Origin: Pirellulales bacterium
GTDB lineage: Bacteria; Planctomycetota; Planctomycetia; Pirellulales; JACPPG01
Direction of reading: 5' to 3'
NCBI GenBank assembly: GCA_036499395.1
Contig: DASYDW010000063.1
Location: 193,911 to 257,910, forward strand
Length of the DNA stretch: 64,000 nt
Shown: positions 35,645 to 44,334 of the stretch, one piece after another
How the letters are laid out: each line of letters starts with the position of its first letter
Position numbering within the stretch: position 1 is the stretch's first letter
The notes under the pieces: generated by a model
Told to the model about the DNA's origin: nothing
Databases searched by the model: none
Seen by the model: only the letters and a program-made list of their open reading frames with translations
Program-made: the position numbers and the translations under genes

Positions 35645-37828
35645 ATGGCTATTCCTCGCATGCGATTTTTGCAAATTGTCCTTCTTCTCCTGGCGTCCTG
35701 TAATCTTGCGCGCGCTGAAGATCGCCCCGACATCGTCCTGGCCGATTTCGAGGGGGATGATTACGGCGTCTGGCGCAGCGAAGGCGAAGCGTTCGGCACC
35801 GCGCCGGCGCGCGGCACGTTGCCCAACCAGATGGCGGTCAGCGGATTTCTCGGCCAAGGGCTGGTAAATTCCTTTCGCGGCGGTGATGCCACGCAAGGAA
35901 CGCTCACTTCGCCCCCCTTTGCGGTCGAGCGCCGGTATATCAACTTGCTCGTCGGCGGTGGGCATCACCCCACCGAGACGAGTGTCGATCTGGTGGTCGA
36001 TGGTCGCGTCGTCGAAAGCGCCACCGGCCCCGCCGCGGGGGGCGGAAATGAACACCTGGATTGGCAAAGCTGGGACGTCCAGGATTTGGCGGGCAAGCAG
36101 GCGGTGATTCGGATTGTCGATCGCAACACGGGCGGCTGGGGGCATGTGCTGGTCGATCAAATCGTACAAAGCGATCGTCGCCTGGCTGCCGAGCCCGCCA
36201 GCCGCGACATGCCCGTCACAGCGCACTATTTGAACCTGCCGGTGCGGACCGGCGCGCCGCCACGCCACGTACGTTTTACGGTCGACGGACGAACGGTGCG
36301 AGAATTCGATATCGAACTTGCCGATGCCATAACGTCGACCACGAAATCGGTCGCCGCGCCGTTGAAAATGCAGCCGAAGATTCCTCCAGGCGCAATATCG
36401 CTATGGGGGCCGACCGATGTTTCGGTATTCCGCGGCAAGACCCTGCGTATCGAGGTCGACGCCCTTCCGAAAGGCTCGCAGGCACTGGAACTGGCAACGA
36501 TCGATGACGAACCACGCGTGCTAGCGCCAATCTATCACGAAAAGCAACGGCCGCAGTTTCACTTCACCGCGCCGCGCGGCTGGCTCAACGACCCGAACGG
36601 CCTGGTCTACTCGGCCGGCGAGTGGCATTTGTTCTACCAGCACAATCCCTATGGCTGGAATTGGGGCAACATGCACTGGGGGCATGCGGTCAGCGACGAC
36701 CTAGTCTCGTGGCGCGAATTGCCGATCGCACTCTCTCCGCGCCGCTACGGCGACTGGTGTTTTTCCGGTAGCGCCGTGATCGATCACGACAATACCTCCG
36801 GCTTCAAGAAGGGGGACGGCGACCTGTTGGTGCTGGCGTACACCAGTACCGGCCGCGGCGAATGCATTGCCTTCAGCAATGACGCCGGCCGCACGTGGAC
36901 GGAGTTCGACGGCAACCCCGTCGTCAAGCATCAAGGGCGCGACCCGCGCCTGGTATGGCACGCGCCGACCAAACGTTGGGTGATGGCCATCTATGACGAG
37001 ACCGACTCCAAACGCTGGATCGCGTTCTACACGTCCTCGGATTTGAAAATTTGGGAATTCGCCAGCCGCATCGAGGGGTTCTTCGAATGCCCCGATCTTT
37101 TCGAGATCGCCAGCGACGACGATGAAACGGTCGCCCGTTGGGTGCTGTATGGCGCCGACGGCAAGTACGTGCTCGGTCAGTTCGACGGTCGCGTATTCAC
37201 GCCGGACACCGAAAAGCAACAACTGTGGCACGGCAACTTCTACGCGGCGCAGACGTTCAGCGACGCGCCCGATAATCGCCGCGTGCAGATCGGTTGGGGA
37301 CAGGGAATCACATTTCCCGGCATGCCGTTCAATCAACAGATGACGGTGCCTGTGGAGTTAACATTGCGTTCGACGTCGGCAGGCCCGCGACTATTTGCCT
37401 GGCCGGTCGACGAGCTGGAATCGCTGCGGTCGACGTTGCACGCCTTCGGCGATGTCCGCGTGTCGCCCGACGAGAATCCCCTGGAAGACATCACGGGTGA
37501 GTTGTTCGACATCGAGGCCGAGATCGATCTGGGGGACGTGCACGAGTGCGGCTTCACGGTCCGCGGCGTGCCGGTAACTTACAACGTTGAACGGCACGAA
37601 CTGTCGTGCGGTGCCCATAAGGCGCCGCTGCTGCCCGCCGATAACGTGATCCGCGTGCGATTGCTGGCCGACCGTGGCTCGATCGAGATCTTCGGCAACT
37701 CGGGCGAGATGGCCCTGTCGAGCGCCGCGGCCCCGGCTGCCGAGAATCGTACCCTCGCGTTCTTCACACGCGGCGGCCGGGCGAGATTACGTTCAGTAAC
37801 GGTCTACGAACTGCGCTCAGCGTGGTAA
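35645..37828 (+). CDS. Glycoside hydrolase family 32 (levanase/invertase/fructan hydrolase)
   Basis: 727 residues from the ATG at 35645 (35660 is also possible). Signal: MRFLQIVLLLLASCNLARA, where LASC could also act as a lipobox. Residues about 30-190 are a beta domain beginning DIVLADFEGDDYGVW, frequent before GH32 domains. The five-blade propeller follows from about 300: nucleophile Asp in WLNDPNG (313-319), FSGS, RDP transition-state motif (KHQGRDPRL) and acid/base Glu in FFECPDLF. The catalytic triad is intact. A C-terminal beta-sandwich completes GH32. It cleaves beta-fructosidic bonds of levan, inulin or sucrose; which one is unknown. No transporter or fructokinase lies nearby. Confidence 0.93.
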   Translation: MAIPRMRFLQIVLLLLASCNLARAEDRPDIVLADFEGDDYGVWRSEGEAFGTAPARGTLPNQMAVSGFLGQGLVNSFRGGDATQGTLTSPPFAVERRYINLLVGGGHHPTETSVDLVVDGRVVESATGPAAGGGNEHLDWQSWDVQDLAGKQAVIRIVDRNTGGWGHVLVDQIVQSDRRLAAEPASRDMPVTAHYLNLPVRTGAPPRHVRFTVDGRTVREFDIELADAITSTTKSVAAPLKMQPKIPPGAISLWGPTDVSVFRGKTLRIEVDALPKGSQALELATIDDEPRVLAPIYHEKQRPQFHFTAPRGWLNDPNGLVYSAGEWHLFYQHNPYGWNWGNMHWGHAVSDDLVSWRELPIALSPRRYGDWCFSGSAVIDHDNTSGFKKGDGDLLVLAYTSTGRGECIAFSNDAGRTWTEFDGNPVVKHQGRDPRLVWHAPTKRWVMAIYDETDSKRWIAFYTSSDLKIWEFASRIEGFFECPDLFEIASDDDETVARWVLYGADGKYVLGQFDGRVFTPDTEKQQLWHGNFYAAQTFSDAPDNRRVQIGWGQGITFPGMPFNQQMTVPVELTLRSTSAGPRLFAWPVDELESLRSTLHAFGDVRVSPDENPLEDITGELFDIEAEIDLGDVHECGFTVRGVPVTYNVERHELSCGAHKAPLLPADNVIRVRLLADRGSIEIFGNSGEMALSSAAAPAAENRTLAFFTRGGRARLRSVTVYELRSAW

Positions 37829-37856
37829 GCCAGAACACTGTCTAGGCAGCCAAGAT

Positions 37857-39221
37857 TTAGGAAGCCGGTGGTGCGGCATCGATTGAGATGTCCGCGGTCT
37901 CTTCTCCGGCTACGCACGTGGCCAGCACCAAATCGCCCGAGACGTTCAGCACCGTCCGGCACATATCGCACAGACGGTCGACACCCAAGATAACGGCGAT
38001 TCCCTCGGGCGGGACGTTGACGCTGCGCAAGACGACCATGATCAGCGGGATCGAGCCCCCTGGCACTCCCGCGGTGCCCACACCGGCCAGGATCGACATG
38101 AGTACGACCTTGAACTGCTCGGCGACCGTCAAATCCTGGTTGAAGACTTGGGCCAGAAAGAGCACGACCACGCCTTCGTAGAGCGCCGTACCGTTTTGAT
38201 TGCCCGTCGCGCCAACGGTCAGCACAAACCGCGAAATCTCCGGCGGTAGCCGCAACTTCTCGCGCGCTACGCGCAGCGAGATCGGCAATGTCGCGTTCGA
38301 CGAAGACGTGCCGAAGGCGGTCAGCGCGGCGTCGGAAATATCACGAAAGAACTGCCAGGGATTGCGCCTCGCTACGCCGACCAGCACGAGCGAATAAACG
38401 ACGAACATTTGGATCGACAGCCCCAGCACGACCGTCGCCACGAACCAGAAGAGCGTAGCCAGTACCTCGGGACCCTGTCGCGCCGTGATGCCAAAGACCA
38501 GGCAAGCTACGCAGTAGGGCGCTAGCTTCATGGCCAATCCGATGATGACCATGCTGACATCAAAAACGCCTTCGAGCACGCTGACCAACGGCCTCGTGCG
38601 TTCCGGACTCATCGCCAGGGCAATACCCAGCATGAGCGCGAAGAACATCACGGCCAGCATGCCGTTTCCCTTCGAACTACCGTCCAGGGCGCCGACCATC
38701 TCTTGCAGCGGATTCTCCGGAATGATGTCCAGCAACGTGTTCGACAAGGACTTCGCCGCTTCGGCCTTCTTTTCCGCCGATTCGACGTCCTTCGAATAAT
38801 GCGCGAGCAACTCGATGCGTTGCTCCTCGGAGAGCCGCTTGCCTGGCTGGATAAGGTTCACCAGTCCCAGCCCGATCGCGACCGAAGTGGCCGAAAGAAT
38901 AAAAGTGAACAGCAACGTTCGCGCGCCCACACGTCCGAGTCGCCGCAGATCACCCAGTTCGAGCACGCCGAGTGCCAGCGCGGAAACCACAAGCGGCAGC
39001 ACGATCATGAACACCAGCCGCAGGAAGAGGCGGCCGATCGTGTCGGTCCATTCGAGAACCTTGTCCATCGGCAGCGAATCGCGAAAGTAATTCGCGACCG
39101 CGCCGCAAACCGCGCCAATCAACAGACCGATCAGAATGCGTGTGTGCAGCGGCCAGCGACGCCGCGCGGCGGTTGGCTTCGTCTCTTCAACCGCGGCCGT
39201 GTTAGATTCCTGCGGATTCAT
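37857..39221 (-). CDS. Dicarboxylate/amino acid:cation symporter (DAACS/GltP family)
   Basis: 454 residues from the ATG at 39221 (MNPQESNTAAVEETK); the frame remains open upstream but without conserved sequence. About eight membrane helices and two re-entrant loops. Seen: the Ser-rich hairpin FGTSSSNATLPISL, the NQNGTALYEG motif (NMDGT in most homologues) and AGVGTAGVPGGSIPLIMVVL. A ~90-residue charged insertion between early helices (EEQRIELLAHYSKDVESAEK) is longer than in GltP. It takes up C4-dicarboxylates or acidic amino acids with Na+ or H+; specificity not readable. Convergent with the GH32 gene. Confidence 0.93.
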   Translation of the reverse strand: MNPQESNTAAVEETKPTAARRRWPLHTRILIGLLIGAVCGAVANYFRDSLPMDKVLEWTDTIGRLFLRLVFMIVLPLVVSALALGVLELGDLRRLGRVGARTLLFTFILSATSVAIGLGLVNLIQPGKRLSEEQRIELLAHYSKDVESAEKKAEAAKSLSNTLLDIIPENPLQEMVGALDGSSKGNGMLAVMFFALMLGIALAMSPERTRPLVSVLEGVFDVSMVIIGLAMKLAPYCVACLVFGITARQGPEVLATLFWFVATVVLGLSIQMFVVYSLVLVGVARRNPWQFFRDISDAALTAFGTSSSNATLPISLRVAREKLRLPPEISRFVLTVGATGNQNGTALYEGVVVLFLAQVFNQDLTVAEQFKVVLMSILAGVGTAGVPGGSIPLIMVVLRSVNVPPEGIAVILGVDRLCDMCRTVLNVSGDLVLATCVAGEETADISIDAAPPAS

Positions 39222-39428
39222 CAAGGACAGGCTGCTGCAATAATAGAGGGGTGAATCGGCTTTCCGAGGGCATTTTGCCCGCAGCATTGTAGCCACCCTC
39301 CCTCGCAGTCGCACTACCGGCGGCCGAATTCGCGCAGTAGACTTTGGGACCGAGTGGGCCACGTCGCAGCGGCCCACCGTCGCTGGCGCACGCCGCGCGC
39401 GAACTACTTCCCAGGATCGTGGTCACGC

Positions 39429-40115
39429 ATGGAATTCCTGAAATATCTGATCGATCTGGTCCTGCACTTTGACGACCATCTGCTGCAATTCATCGCCGAT
39501 TACGATAAATGGACGTACCTGATCCTGTTCTTGATCATTTTTTGTGAAACTGGCTTGGTCGTGACACCGATCCTGCCCGGTGACTCGCTGCTATTCGCCG
39601 CCGGGGCCTTCGCGGCCATGGGCAAGCTGAATATTGCGTTGCTCTTTTTTCTCTTGGGCGCGGCGGCTGTCCTGGGTGACGCCGTGAACTACGCGATCGG
39701 CAATTTCATGGGTCCCAAAGTGCTGCAGCGCGACGGACGCTTCTTGAAGCGAAAGTATCTCGAACGGACGCACCAGTTCTACGAACGTTATGGTGGCAAG
39801 ACGATCATCCTGGCCCGGTTCGTCCCCATCGTCCGTACCTTCGCGCCGTTTTTAGCCGGCGTCGGGAGCATGTCGTATTCGCAATTCGCCAAATACAACA
39901 TCGCCGGCGCCGTGCTGTGGATTTCCTTGTGCTTGTTCCTCGGCTACGGTTTCGGAAATGTTGAGTGGGTGCAGAAAAACTTCGAAGTCGTGCTGCTGGC
40001 GATCGTCGTCATCTCGGTGCTTCCGGCCGCGTTCGAGGCCTGGCGCGTCTGGCGACATGGCGACGGCAATCCGCAGGCGGCCGGGGTGCCCAACGCCCGA
40101 GACTCGGAATCCTAA
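39429..40115 (+). CDS. DedA family membrane protein
   Basis: 228 residues from the ATG at 39429. Typical DedA blocks are present: FCETGLVVTPILPGDSLLFA, VLGDAVNYAIGNFMGPKVL, the GGKTIILARFVPIVRTFAPF motif with the essential Arg, and AGVGSMSYSQFAKYNIAGA. DedA proteins are proposed phospholipid flippases/transporters of the inner membrane that affect membrane potential and envelope stress. The tail after the last helix is short and polar. The metallopeptidase gene starts 29 bases after its stop, likely one transcript. Confidence 0.93.
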   Translation: MEFLKYLIDLVLHFDDHLLQFIADYDKWTYLILFLIIFCETGLVVTPILPGDSLLFAAGAFAAMGKLNIALLFFLLGAAAVLGDAVNYAIGNFMGPKVLQRDGRFLKRKYLERTHQFYERYGGKTIILARFVPIVRTFAPFLAGVGSMSYSQFAKYNIAGAVLWISLCLFLGYGFGNVEWVQKNFEVVLLAIVVISVLPAAFEAWRVWRHGDGNPQAAGVPNARDSES

Positions 40116-40144
40116 GGGCCGCGCGAGCGCGACCGGAATTCGCG

Positions 40145-40561
40145 ATGAGATCAGCGCATCTTTCCATGCAGGAGTTTGTCGACCTCGCGCAGCGCGTGAT
40201 CGGCGAACTGGGTGATCCTTTCAAGCACTGGCTGGAAAATGTCGTCGTAGACGTCCAGATCGAGCCCACGCGAGAAATGCTCGAGGACGTCGGGCTCGAC
40301 CCGGACGAAGAAACGCTGCTGGGCCTGTTCACCGGCCTTGCCGTGACCGAGCAGGAATACGGCGAACATGCCGCGAACCAGATACTGCTGTTCAAACGTC
40401 CCATCGAAGAGGTCTGCCGCAGCCGGGCAGAGGTCGCGTACGAAATCCGCCGCACGCTGATTCACGAACTGGCCCATCACTTTGGGTATTCGGAGGAGGA
40501 CCTGGCGGAGTACGAGGCGCGGCAGAGCCCTTTTGATCACGACGAAGGCGAACCCGGCTGA
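40145..40561 (+). CDS. Small zincin-like metallopeptidase (minimal metallopeptidase family)
   Basis: 138 residues from the ATG at 40145. The core is IRRTLIHELAHHFGYSEEDL, an HExxH zinc site with the family's following His-Phe-Gly and the downstream Glu-Asp helix. The N-terminal half (SMQEFVDLAQRVIGELGDPF, VVVDVQIEPT) and the LLGLFTGLAVTE block match the DUF1025/minimal metallopeptidase family. These cytoplasmic proteins have no known physiological substrate. Length is as usual for the family (about 120-140). Confidence 0.9.
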   Translation: MRSAHLSMQEFVDLAQRVIGELGDPFKHWLENVVVDVQIEPTREMLEDVGLDPDEETLLGLFTGLAVTEQEYGEHAANQILLFKRPIEEVCRSRAEVAYEIRRTLIHELAHHFGYSEEDLAEYEARQSPFDHDEGEPG

Positions 40562-40628
40562 CCCAGCGGTTGTCATGCGGACGGGCGACGCGAATGATTA
40601 GTTCCGCTCACAGGATTCACGCCCAAAC

Positions 40629-41417
40629 ATGCCTACACCAACCGACGCGACTACTGACTCTTCCCGACCCGCGCAAACCTGGGATGCATCGCTCTACGAC
40701 GCACGCCATTCCTTCGTCTATAAGGCAGCCGCCGGCCTGTTAGAGCTGTTGGCTCCTCAGCCGGGCGAGAAGATCCTCGACCTGGGCTGCGGCACCGGTC
40801 CGTTGACGGCGCGAATCGCGGAGAGCGGAGCCAAGGTGCAGGGGCTCGATGCATCAGCCGATATGATTCGCGAAGCGCAGCGAAATTTTCCCGCGCTCGA
40901 CTTTCGGGTCGCCGACGCGCGGACTTTCACCGTCGCCGAGCCGCAGGACGCGGTGTTCAGCAATGCCGTCCTGCACTGGGTGCATCCCCCGGCGGATGCC
41001 GTTCGCGCGATTGCCGCGGCGCTACGTCCTGGCGGGAGATTCGTCGCCGAATTTGGCGGGCGCGGCTGCGTAGCACGCATGATCGCTGCGGTGAACGAAG
41101 CCCTGGCCGGCGCCGACGTGAAGCGACAGTGGTTCTTTCCCAGTGTCGGAGAGTACACGCCGCTACTGGAAGCTCACGGTTTCGAAGTTCGTTTTGCGAC
41201 GCTATTCGACCGTCCCACGCCACTCGATGAAGGGGGTGAGGGATTGCGCAATTGGCTGCGGATGTTCGCCGGCGCGTATTTCTCGGCCCTCGACGAGACG
41301 CGGCGCGAAGCGGCCTTTCAGGCAGTCGAGAATCGTTTGCGTGACGAACTGTGGCAGGACGATCGCTGGGTTGCAGACTACCGGCGCATCCGCTTCGTCG
41401 CCGTGAAGCTATCGTGA
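40629..41417 (+). CDS. Class I SAM-dependent methyltransferase
   Basis: 262 residues. SAM-binding motif I is KILDLGCGTGPLTARIAESG, followed by the acidic loop VQGLDASADMI, the DARTFT segment and the motif IV-like DAVFSNAVLHWVHPP. This wording is close to trans-aconitate 2-methyltransferase (Tam) and related small-molecule methyltransferases. The C-terminal half (WFFPSVGEYTPLLEAHGF) also fits Tam. Substrate is not provable. A single gene after the DedA/metallopeptidase pair, with 67 bases between. Confidence 0.88.
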   Translation: MPTPTDATTDSSRPAQTWDASLYDARHSFVYKAAAGLLELLAPQPGEKILDLGCGTGPLTARIAESGAKVQGLDASADMIREAQRNFPALDFRVADARTFTVAEPQDAVFSNAVLHWVHPPADAVRAIAAALRPGGRFVAEFGGRGCVARMIAAVNEALAGADVKRQWFFPSVGEYTPLLEAHGFEVRFATLFDRPTPLDEGGEGLRNWLRMFAGAYFSALDETRREAAFQAVENRLRDELWQDDRWVADYRRIRFVAVKLS

Positions 41418-41581
41418 TAGGTACTGCACAAGAGGGGCGAGCTGCACGCCAAGCGCTCGGCAAGTCGTCGCGATTCATCGCCTGATCCCTGCCTTGTCAC
41501 ATCGTCCACCGTGAGGTAAGTTCGCGCTGTGGGGCGGGCCAAACCCGCGACGGAACGTAAATCCTTGAGAGTCAGGCACGC

Positions 41582-42952
41582 ATGGCAACCGGCGCGGTGG
41601 TAGGGAACCTTGCCCCCGATTTTGATTTGCCGTCGACGTCGGCCGCGGGTCGAAGCCGTTTGGCCGATTATCGCGGCCGCTGGCTGGTGCTGATCTTTTA
41701 TCCGCGCGATTTTTCGCTGGTGTGTCCGACCGAACTCTCAGCGATCGGCGCCCGCCTCGCGGAATTCCAAAAGCAAGGGTGCGACGTGCTAGGCCTTAGC
41801 GCCGACACGCTCGATTCGCATCGCCGCTGGATCGCTACGCCAAAAGCACAGGGAGGCCTGCAGGGACTGAGCTATCCACTGGCCAGCGATGTCGAAGGGA
41901 GCACGTGTCGCAACTACGGCGTGTTCCTGGAAACGCAACACGTGGCCCTGCGCGGCTTGTTCATCATCGATCCCAACGGCGTCTTGCAGTTCCAGGTCGT
42001 TCACAATCTCAGCGTGGGGCGCCGGACCGAAGAGATCTTGCGCGTGCTTGCGGCCCTGCAAACCGGTGGGTTGTGCGCCGAAAATTGGAGCCCCGGCGAA
42101 ACGACGATCGAACCTGCGCAGCGACAGTTGGGGCCAGGCAGCGTGCTGTCGCACTATCGGCTGGAAGAACAGATCGGCAGCGGCGCTTTCGCCTCGGTAT
42201 TTCGTGCGCTGGACACGACGTTGCACCGTCGCGTAGCCCTTAAAGTGCTGAAGCTCGAAAGCGGCATGACCGTGGGAGCGATCCTGGCCGAGGCACGAAT
42301 CGCCGCGGCACTAAACCACGTCAACGTCTGCACGGTATATAGCGTCGATAGTAGCGAAGGGGTGCCGGTGATCGCCATGGAGTACCTGGCTGGCCGGCCG
42401 CTGGCCAAGATCATCGAAGATGGACCGATGGTCGTCGAGCAGTGTGCAAACCTTGCGCAACAGGTCGCCGCCGGGATGGCCGCGGCACATGCCAGCGGCA
42501 CGGCGCATGGTGATCTGAAACCGGCCAATATCTTCGTGACCGACACGGGGGTCGTGAAGGTGCTCGATTTCGGCCTGTCGCATCGCAGCCTCCCGCCGTT
42601 GAAGCCCGAGGATACGACCGAAATCCTTGGCGCCGGGTCGGGCGGAATGGCAGGCACGCCGTGCTATATGTCCCCCGAACAAGCCGACGGCGAGCGGCCT
42701 TCTCCGGCTGCCGACGTCTTCGCATTCGGCGCGACCCTGTACGAGATGCTCGTTGGCGTGCGCGCCTTTGATGGCGACAATGTCTTACAGGTATTGAACC
42801 GCATTCGTAACGTCGACGCGGACGCGCTGGCCCAGCGATTAGCGCCACCTTTTTCATCCATCGTGCGGCGCGCGTTAACCCCTGATCCGCAATTGCGCGA
42901 CATCACAATGCGTGAAATTGCCGACGAGCTTGCGACATGGACGCAGGCGTAA
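41582..42952 (+). CDS. Fusion protein: typical 2-Cys peroxiredoxin domain plus Hanks-type Ser/Thr kinase
   Basis: 456 residues, one uninterrupted frame. Residues 1-170 are an AhpC/Prx1-type peroxiredoxin: PDFDLPSTS start, active site FYPRDFSLVCPTE with peroxidatic Cys48 (Ser for the usual Thr), active-site Arg148 (GRRTEEILR) and resolving Cys165 in GGLCAENWSPGE. After a short linker the kinase runs 192-455: glycine loop IGSGAFASV (198-206), Lys221 in VALKVL, alpha-C Glu237, catalytic loop HGDLKPAN (309-316, HGD instead of HRD), DFG (329-331) and SPE (364-366). No membrane helix, so cytosolic. Catalytic residues of both halves are present. Inference: a peroxide-responsive kinase, with Cys48-Cys165' disulfide formation changing kinase pairing. 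Neighbours are single unrelated genes. Confidence 0.93.
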   Translation: MATGAVVGNLAPDFDLPSTSAAGRSRLADYRGRWLVLIFYPRDFSLVCPTELSAIGARLAEFQKQGCDVLGLSADTLDSHRRWIATPKAQGGLQGLSYPLASDVEGSTCRNYGVFLETQHVALRGLFIIDPNGVLQFQVVHNLSVGRRTEEILRVLAALQTGGLCAENWSPGETTIEPAQRQLGPGSVLSHYRLEEQIGSGAFASVFRALDTTLHRRVALKVLKLESGMTVGAILAEARIAAALNHVNVCTVYSVDSSEGVPVIAMEYLAGRPLAKIIEDGPMVVEQCANLAQQVAAGMAAAHASGTAHGDLKPANIFVTDTGVVKVLDFGLSHRSLPPLKPEDTTEILGAGSGGMAGTPCYMSPEQADGERPSPAADVFAFGATLYEMLVGVRAFDGDNVLQVLNRIRNVDADALAQRLAPPFSSIVRRALTPDPQLRDITMREIADELATWTQA

Positions 42953-43039
42953 GCCGCGCGCTCGTGAACTCATCGGCAAGAACGCCGCGACAGAGCAAAT
43001 CCTCTTCTTGCCGCCAGTAGAGAAGGCCAGGGTCAAGCC

Positions 43040-43540
43040 ATGACACCCAAAATCCTTGTTCGCGAGGCGATCATCGACGATGTGGGCAGGATCGTCGAAT
43101 TCAATCGCCAACTGGCGCTTGAGTCCGAAGAGAAGGACCTCGATCCGGCCATTCTTACGCTCGGCGTTGAGCGCGCCTTGAGTAAGCCGGAAATGTGCCG
43201 CTACTTTGTCGCCGTCCTCGGCACCGAGGTGGTCGGCCAGACGATGATCACCTACGAATGGAGCGACTGGCGCAACGGCGTGTTTTGGTGGATTCAAAGC
43301 GTTTACGTACATCCGCGCTATCGGGGCGGCGGTGTCTTCCGCGCTTTGCACGATTACATCAGCACGCTTGCCAAGGCCGCCCCGGACGTCTGTGGGCTGC
43401 GACTTTACGTCGACCAGCAAAATCACACCGCGATGGCGACCTATCGTCGCCTGGGAATGGCGCCATCAGGACACTTGCTCTACGAAAGTGACTGTTCGGG
43501 CGTCGTGAAACCCGTAGCAAAGCCGCACAGCAGCCCCTAG
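43040..43540 (+). CDS. GNAT family N-acetyltransferase
   Basis: 166 residues with a single GNAT domain. The acetyl-CoA pyrophosphate-binding motif A is WIQSVYVHPRYRGGGVFRAL (R-x-x-G-x-G type RYRGGG), and motif B is LRLYVDQQNHTAMATYRRLG with the usual Asn and Tyr. N-terminal LVREAIIDDVGRIVEFNRQLAL is the standard GNAT start. Substrate unknown. The stop codon overlaps the stop of the convergent NUDIX gene by four bases. Confidence 0.9.
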   Translation: MTPKILVREAIIDDVGRIVEFNRQLALESEEKDLDPAILTLGVERALSKPEMCRYFVAVLGTEVVGQTMITYEWSDWRNGVFWWIQSVYVHPRYRGGGVFRALHDYISTLAKAAPDVCGLRLYVDQQNHTAMATYRRLGMAPSGHLLYESDCSGVVKPVAKPHSSP

Positions 43541-44094
43541 GCCGGGCCGACGTGACCGGTAACAAAGCGCTCGGCGAAGAATAGTCCGGCATAGACCTTG
43601 GGGTCGACCAGGCTTCCCTCGTCGCGCCGCTCGTCCAGCCAACGCGGCACGCGCGGCAGTGGAACTGTGTGAACCGTGATCTGCTCGCTTTGCACTCCCC
43701 CGCCGGCGCCGCGCCGCTCGAGCCGGGTGGCAAGCAGAAACGTCACGACCTCGGACGCCATGCCGGCCGACGGAGGACCTGAGGTCACCTCGCGCAGGTC
43801 CAGCGCGTCGTAGCCGGTTTCTTCCAGCAGTTCACGGCGGGCCGCGCTTTCGACTGTTTCATCGGCGTCGTCTTGCGAGTCGCCGATCAAACCGGCAGGC
43901 AGTTCCACCACGCGGCAATGAACAGGGATCCGATATTGCTCGATGAGTACCAGGCAACCGTCAGTCGTGACAGGCACGATGACAACGGCGCCCGGCGAGT
44001 TTGTACGGCGAGCGAACTCCCAATGCCCTTCGCGGACAAGCTCGAGGAATTCACCCACGACCAACGTGCGGGGAGGGGCTGATGTTTCGGTCAT
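43537..44094 (-). CDS. NUDIX hydrolase, ADP-ribose pyrophosphatase-like
   Basis: 185 residues. NUDIX box: GDSQDDADETVESAARRELL then EETGYDA, with the catalytic REL-x-EE-x-G core intact and about two extra residues before the first Glu. The segment VVELPAGLIGDS before it and SGPPSAGMASEVVTFLLATR after it match the ADP-ribose/nucleoside-diphosphate-sugar pyrophosphatase group (NudF-like). It probably hydrolyses ADP-ribose or a sugar nucleotide. The convergent GNAT gene ends inside its last codons. Confidence 0.92.
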   Translation of the reverse strand: MTETSAPPRTLVVGEFLELVREGHWEFARRTNSPGAVVIVPVTTDGCLVLIEQYRIPVHCRVVELPAGLIGDSQDDADETVESAARRELLEETGYDALDLREVTSGPPSAGMASEVVTFLLATRLERRGAGGGVQSEQITVHTVPLPRVPRWLDERRDEGSLVDPKVYAGLFFAERFVTGHVGPA

Positions 44095-44334
44095 TCCCGA
44101 GAGACTTCTTGTTTCTGGAAATCGGCATCGCCGCGTAGACGGGAAACGACTTCAGCGCAAACCGGGCCCCCGACCAGGCGCTGAACGGAAACTCGCTGCG
44201 ACGGCGGCACAACGGCTTCAATGGGGAATATAGCTCGTAAGCGCTCGGAAAGTCTTTAGAAAGTTGACACCTGTCCGTCAGCCAACCAAACTACGAGCGA
44301 AGCCCGCCGCCCATCCCACCTAGGTTCGCACCCC

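Noticed and set aside
42041-42160. Possibility that the peroxiredoxin and kinase are two separate overlapping genes
   Set aside because: The frame is continuous with no stop, no ribosome site and no in-frame Met between Met1 and the kinase glycine loop at a sensible place for a second start; the linker reads as normal protein sequence.
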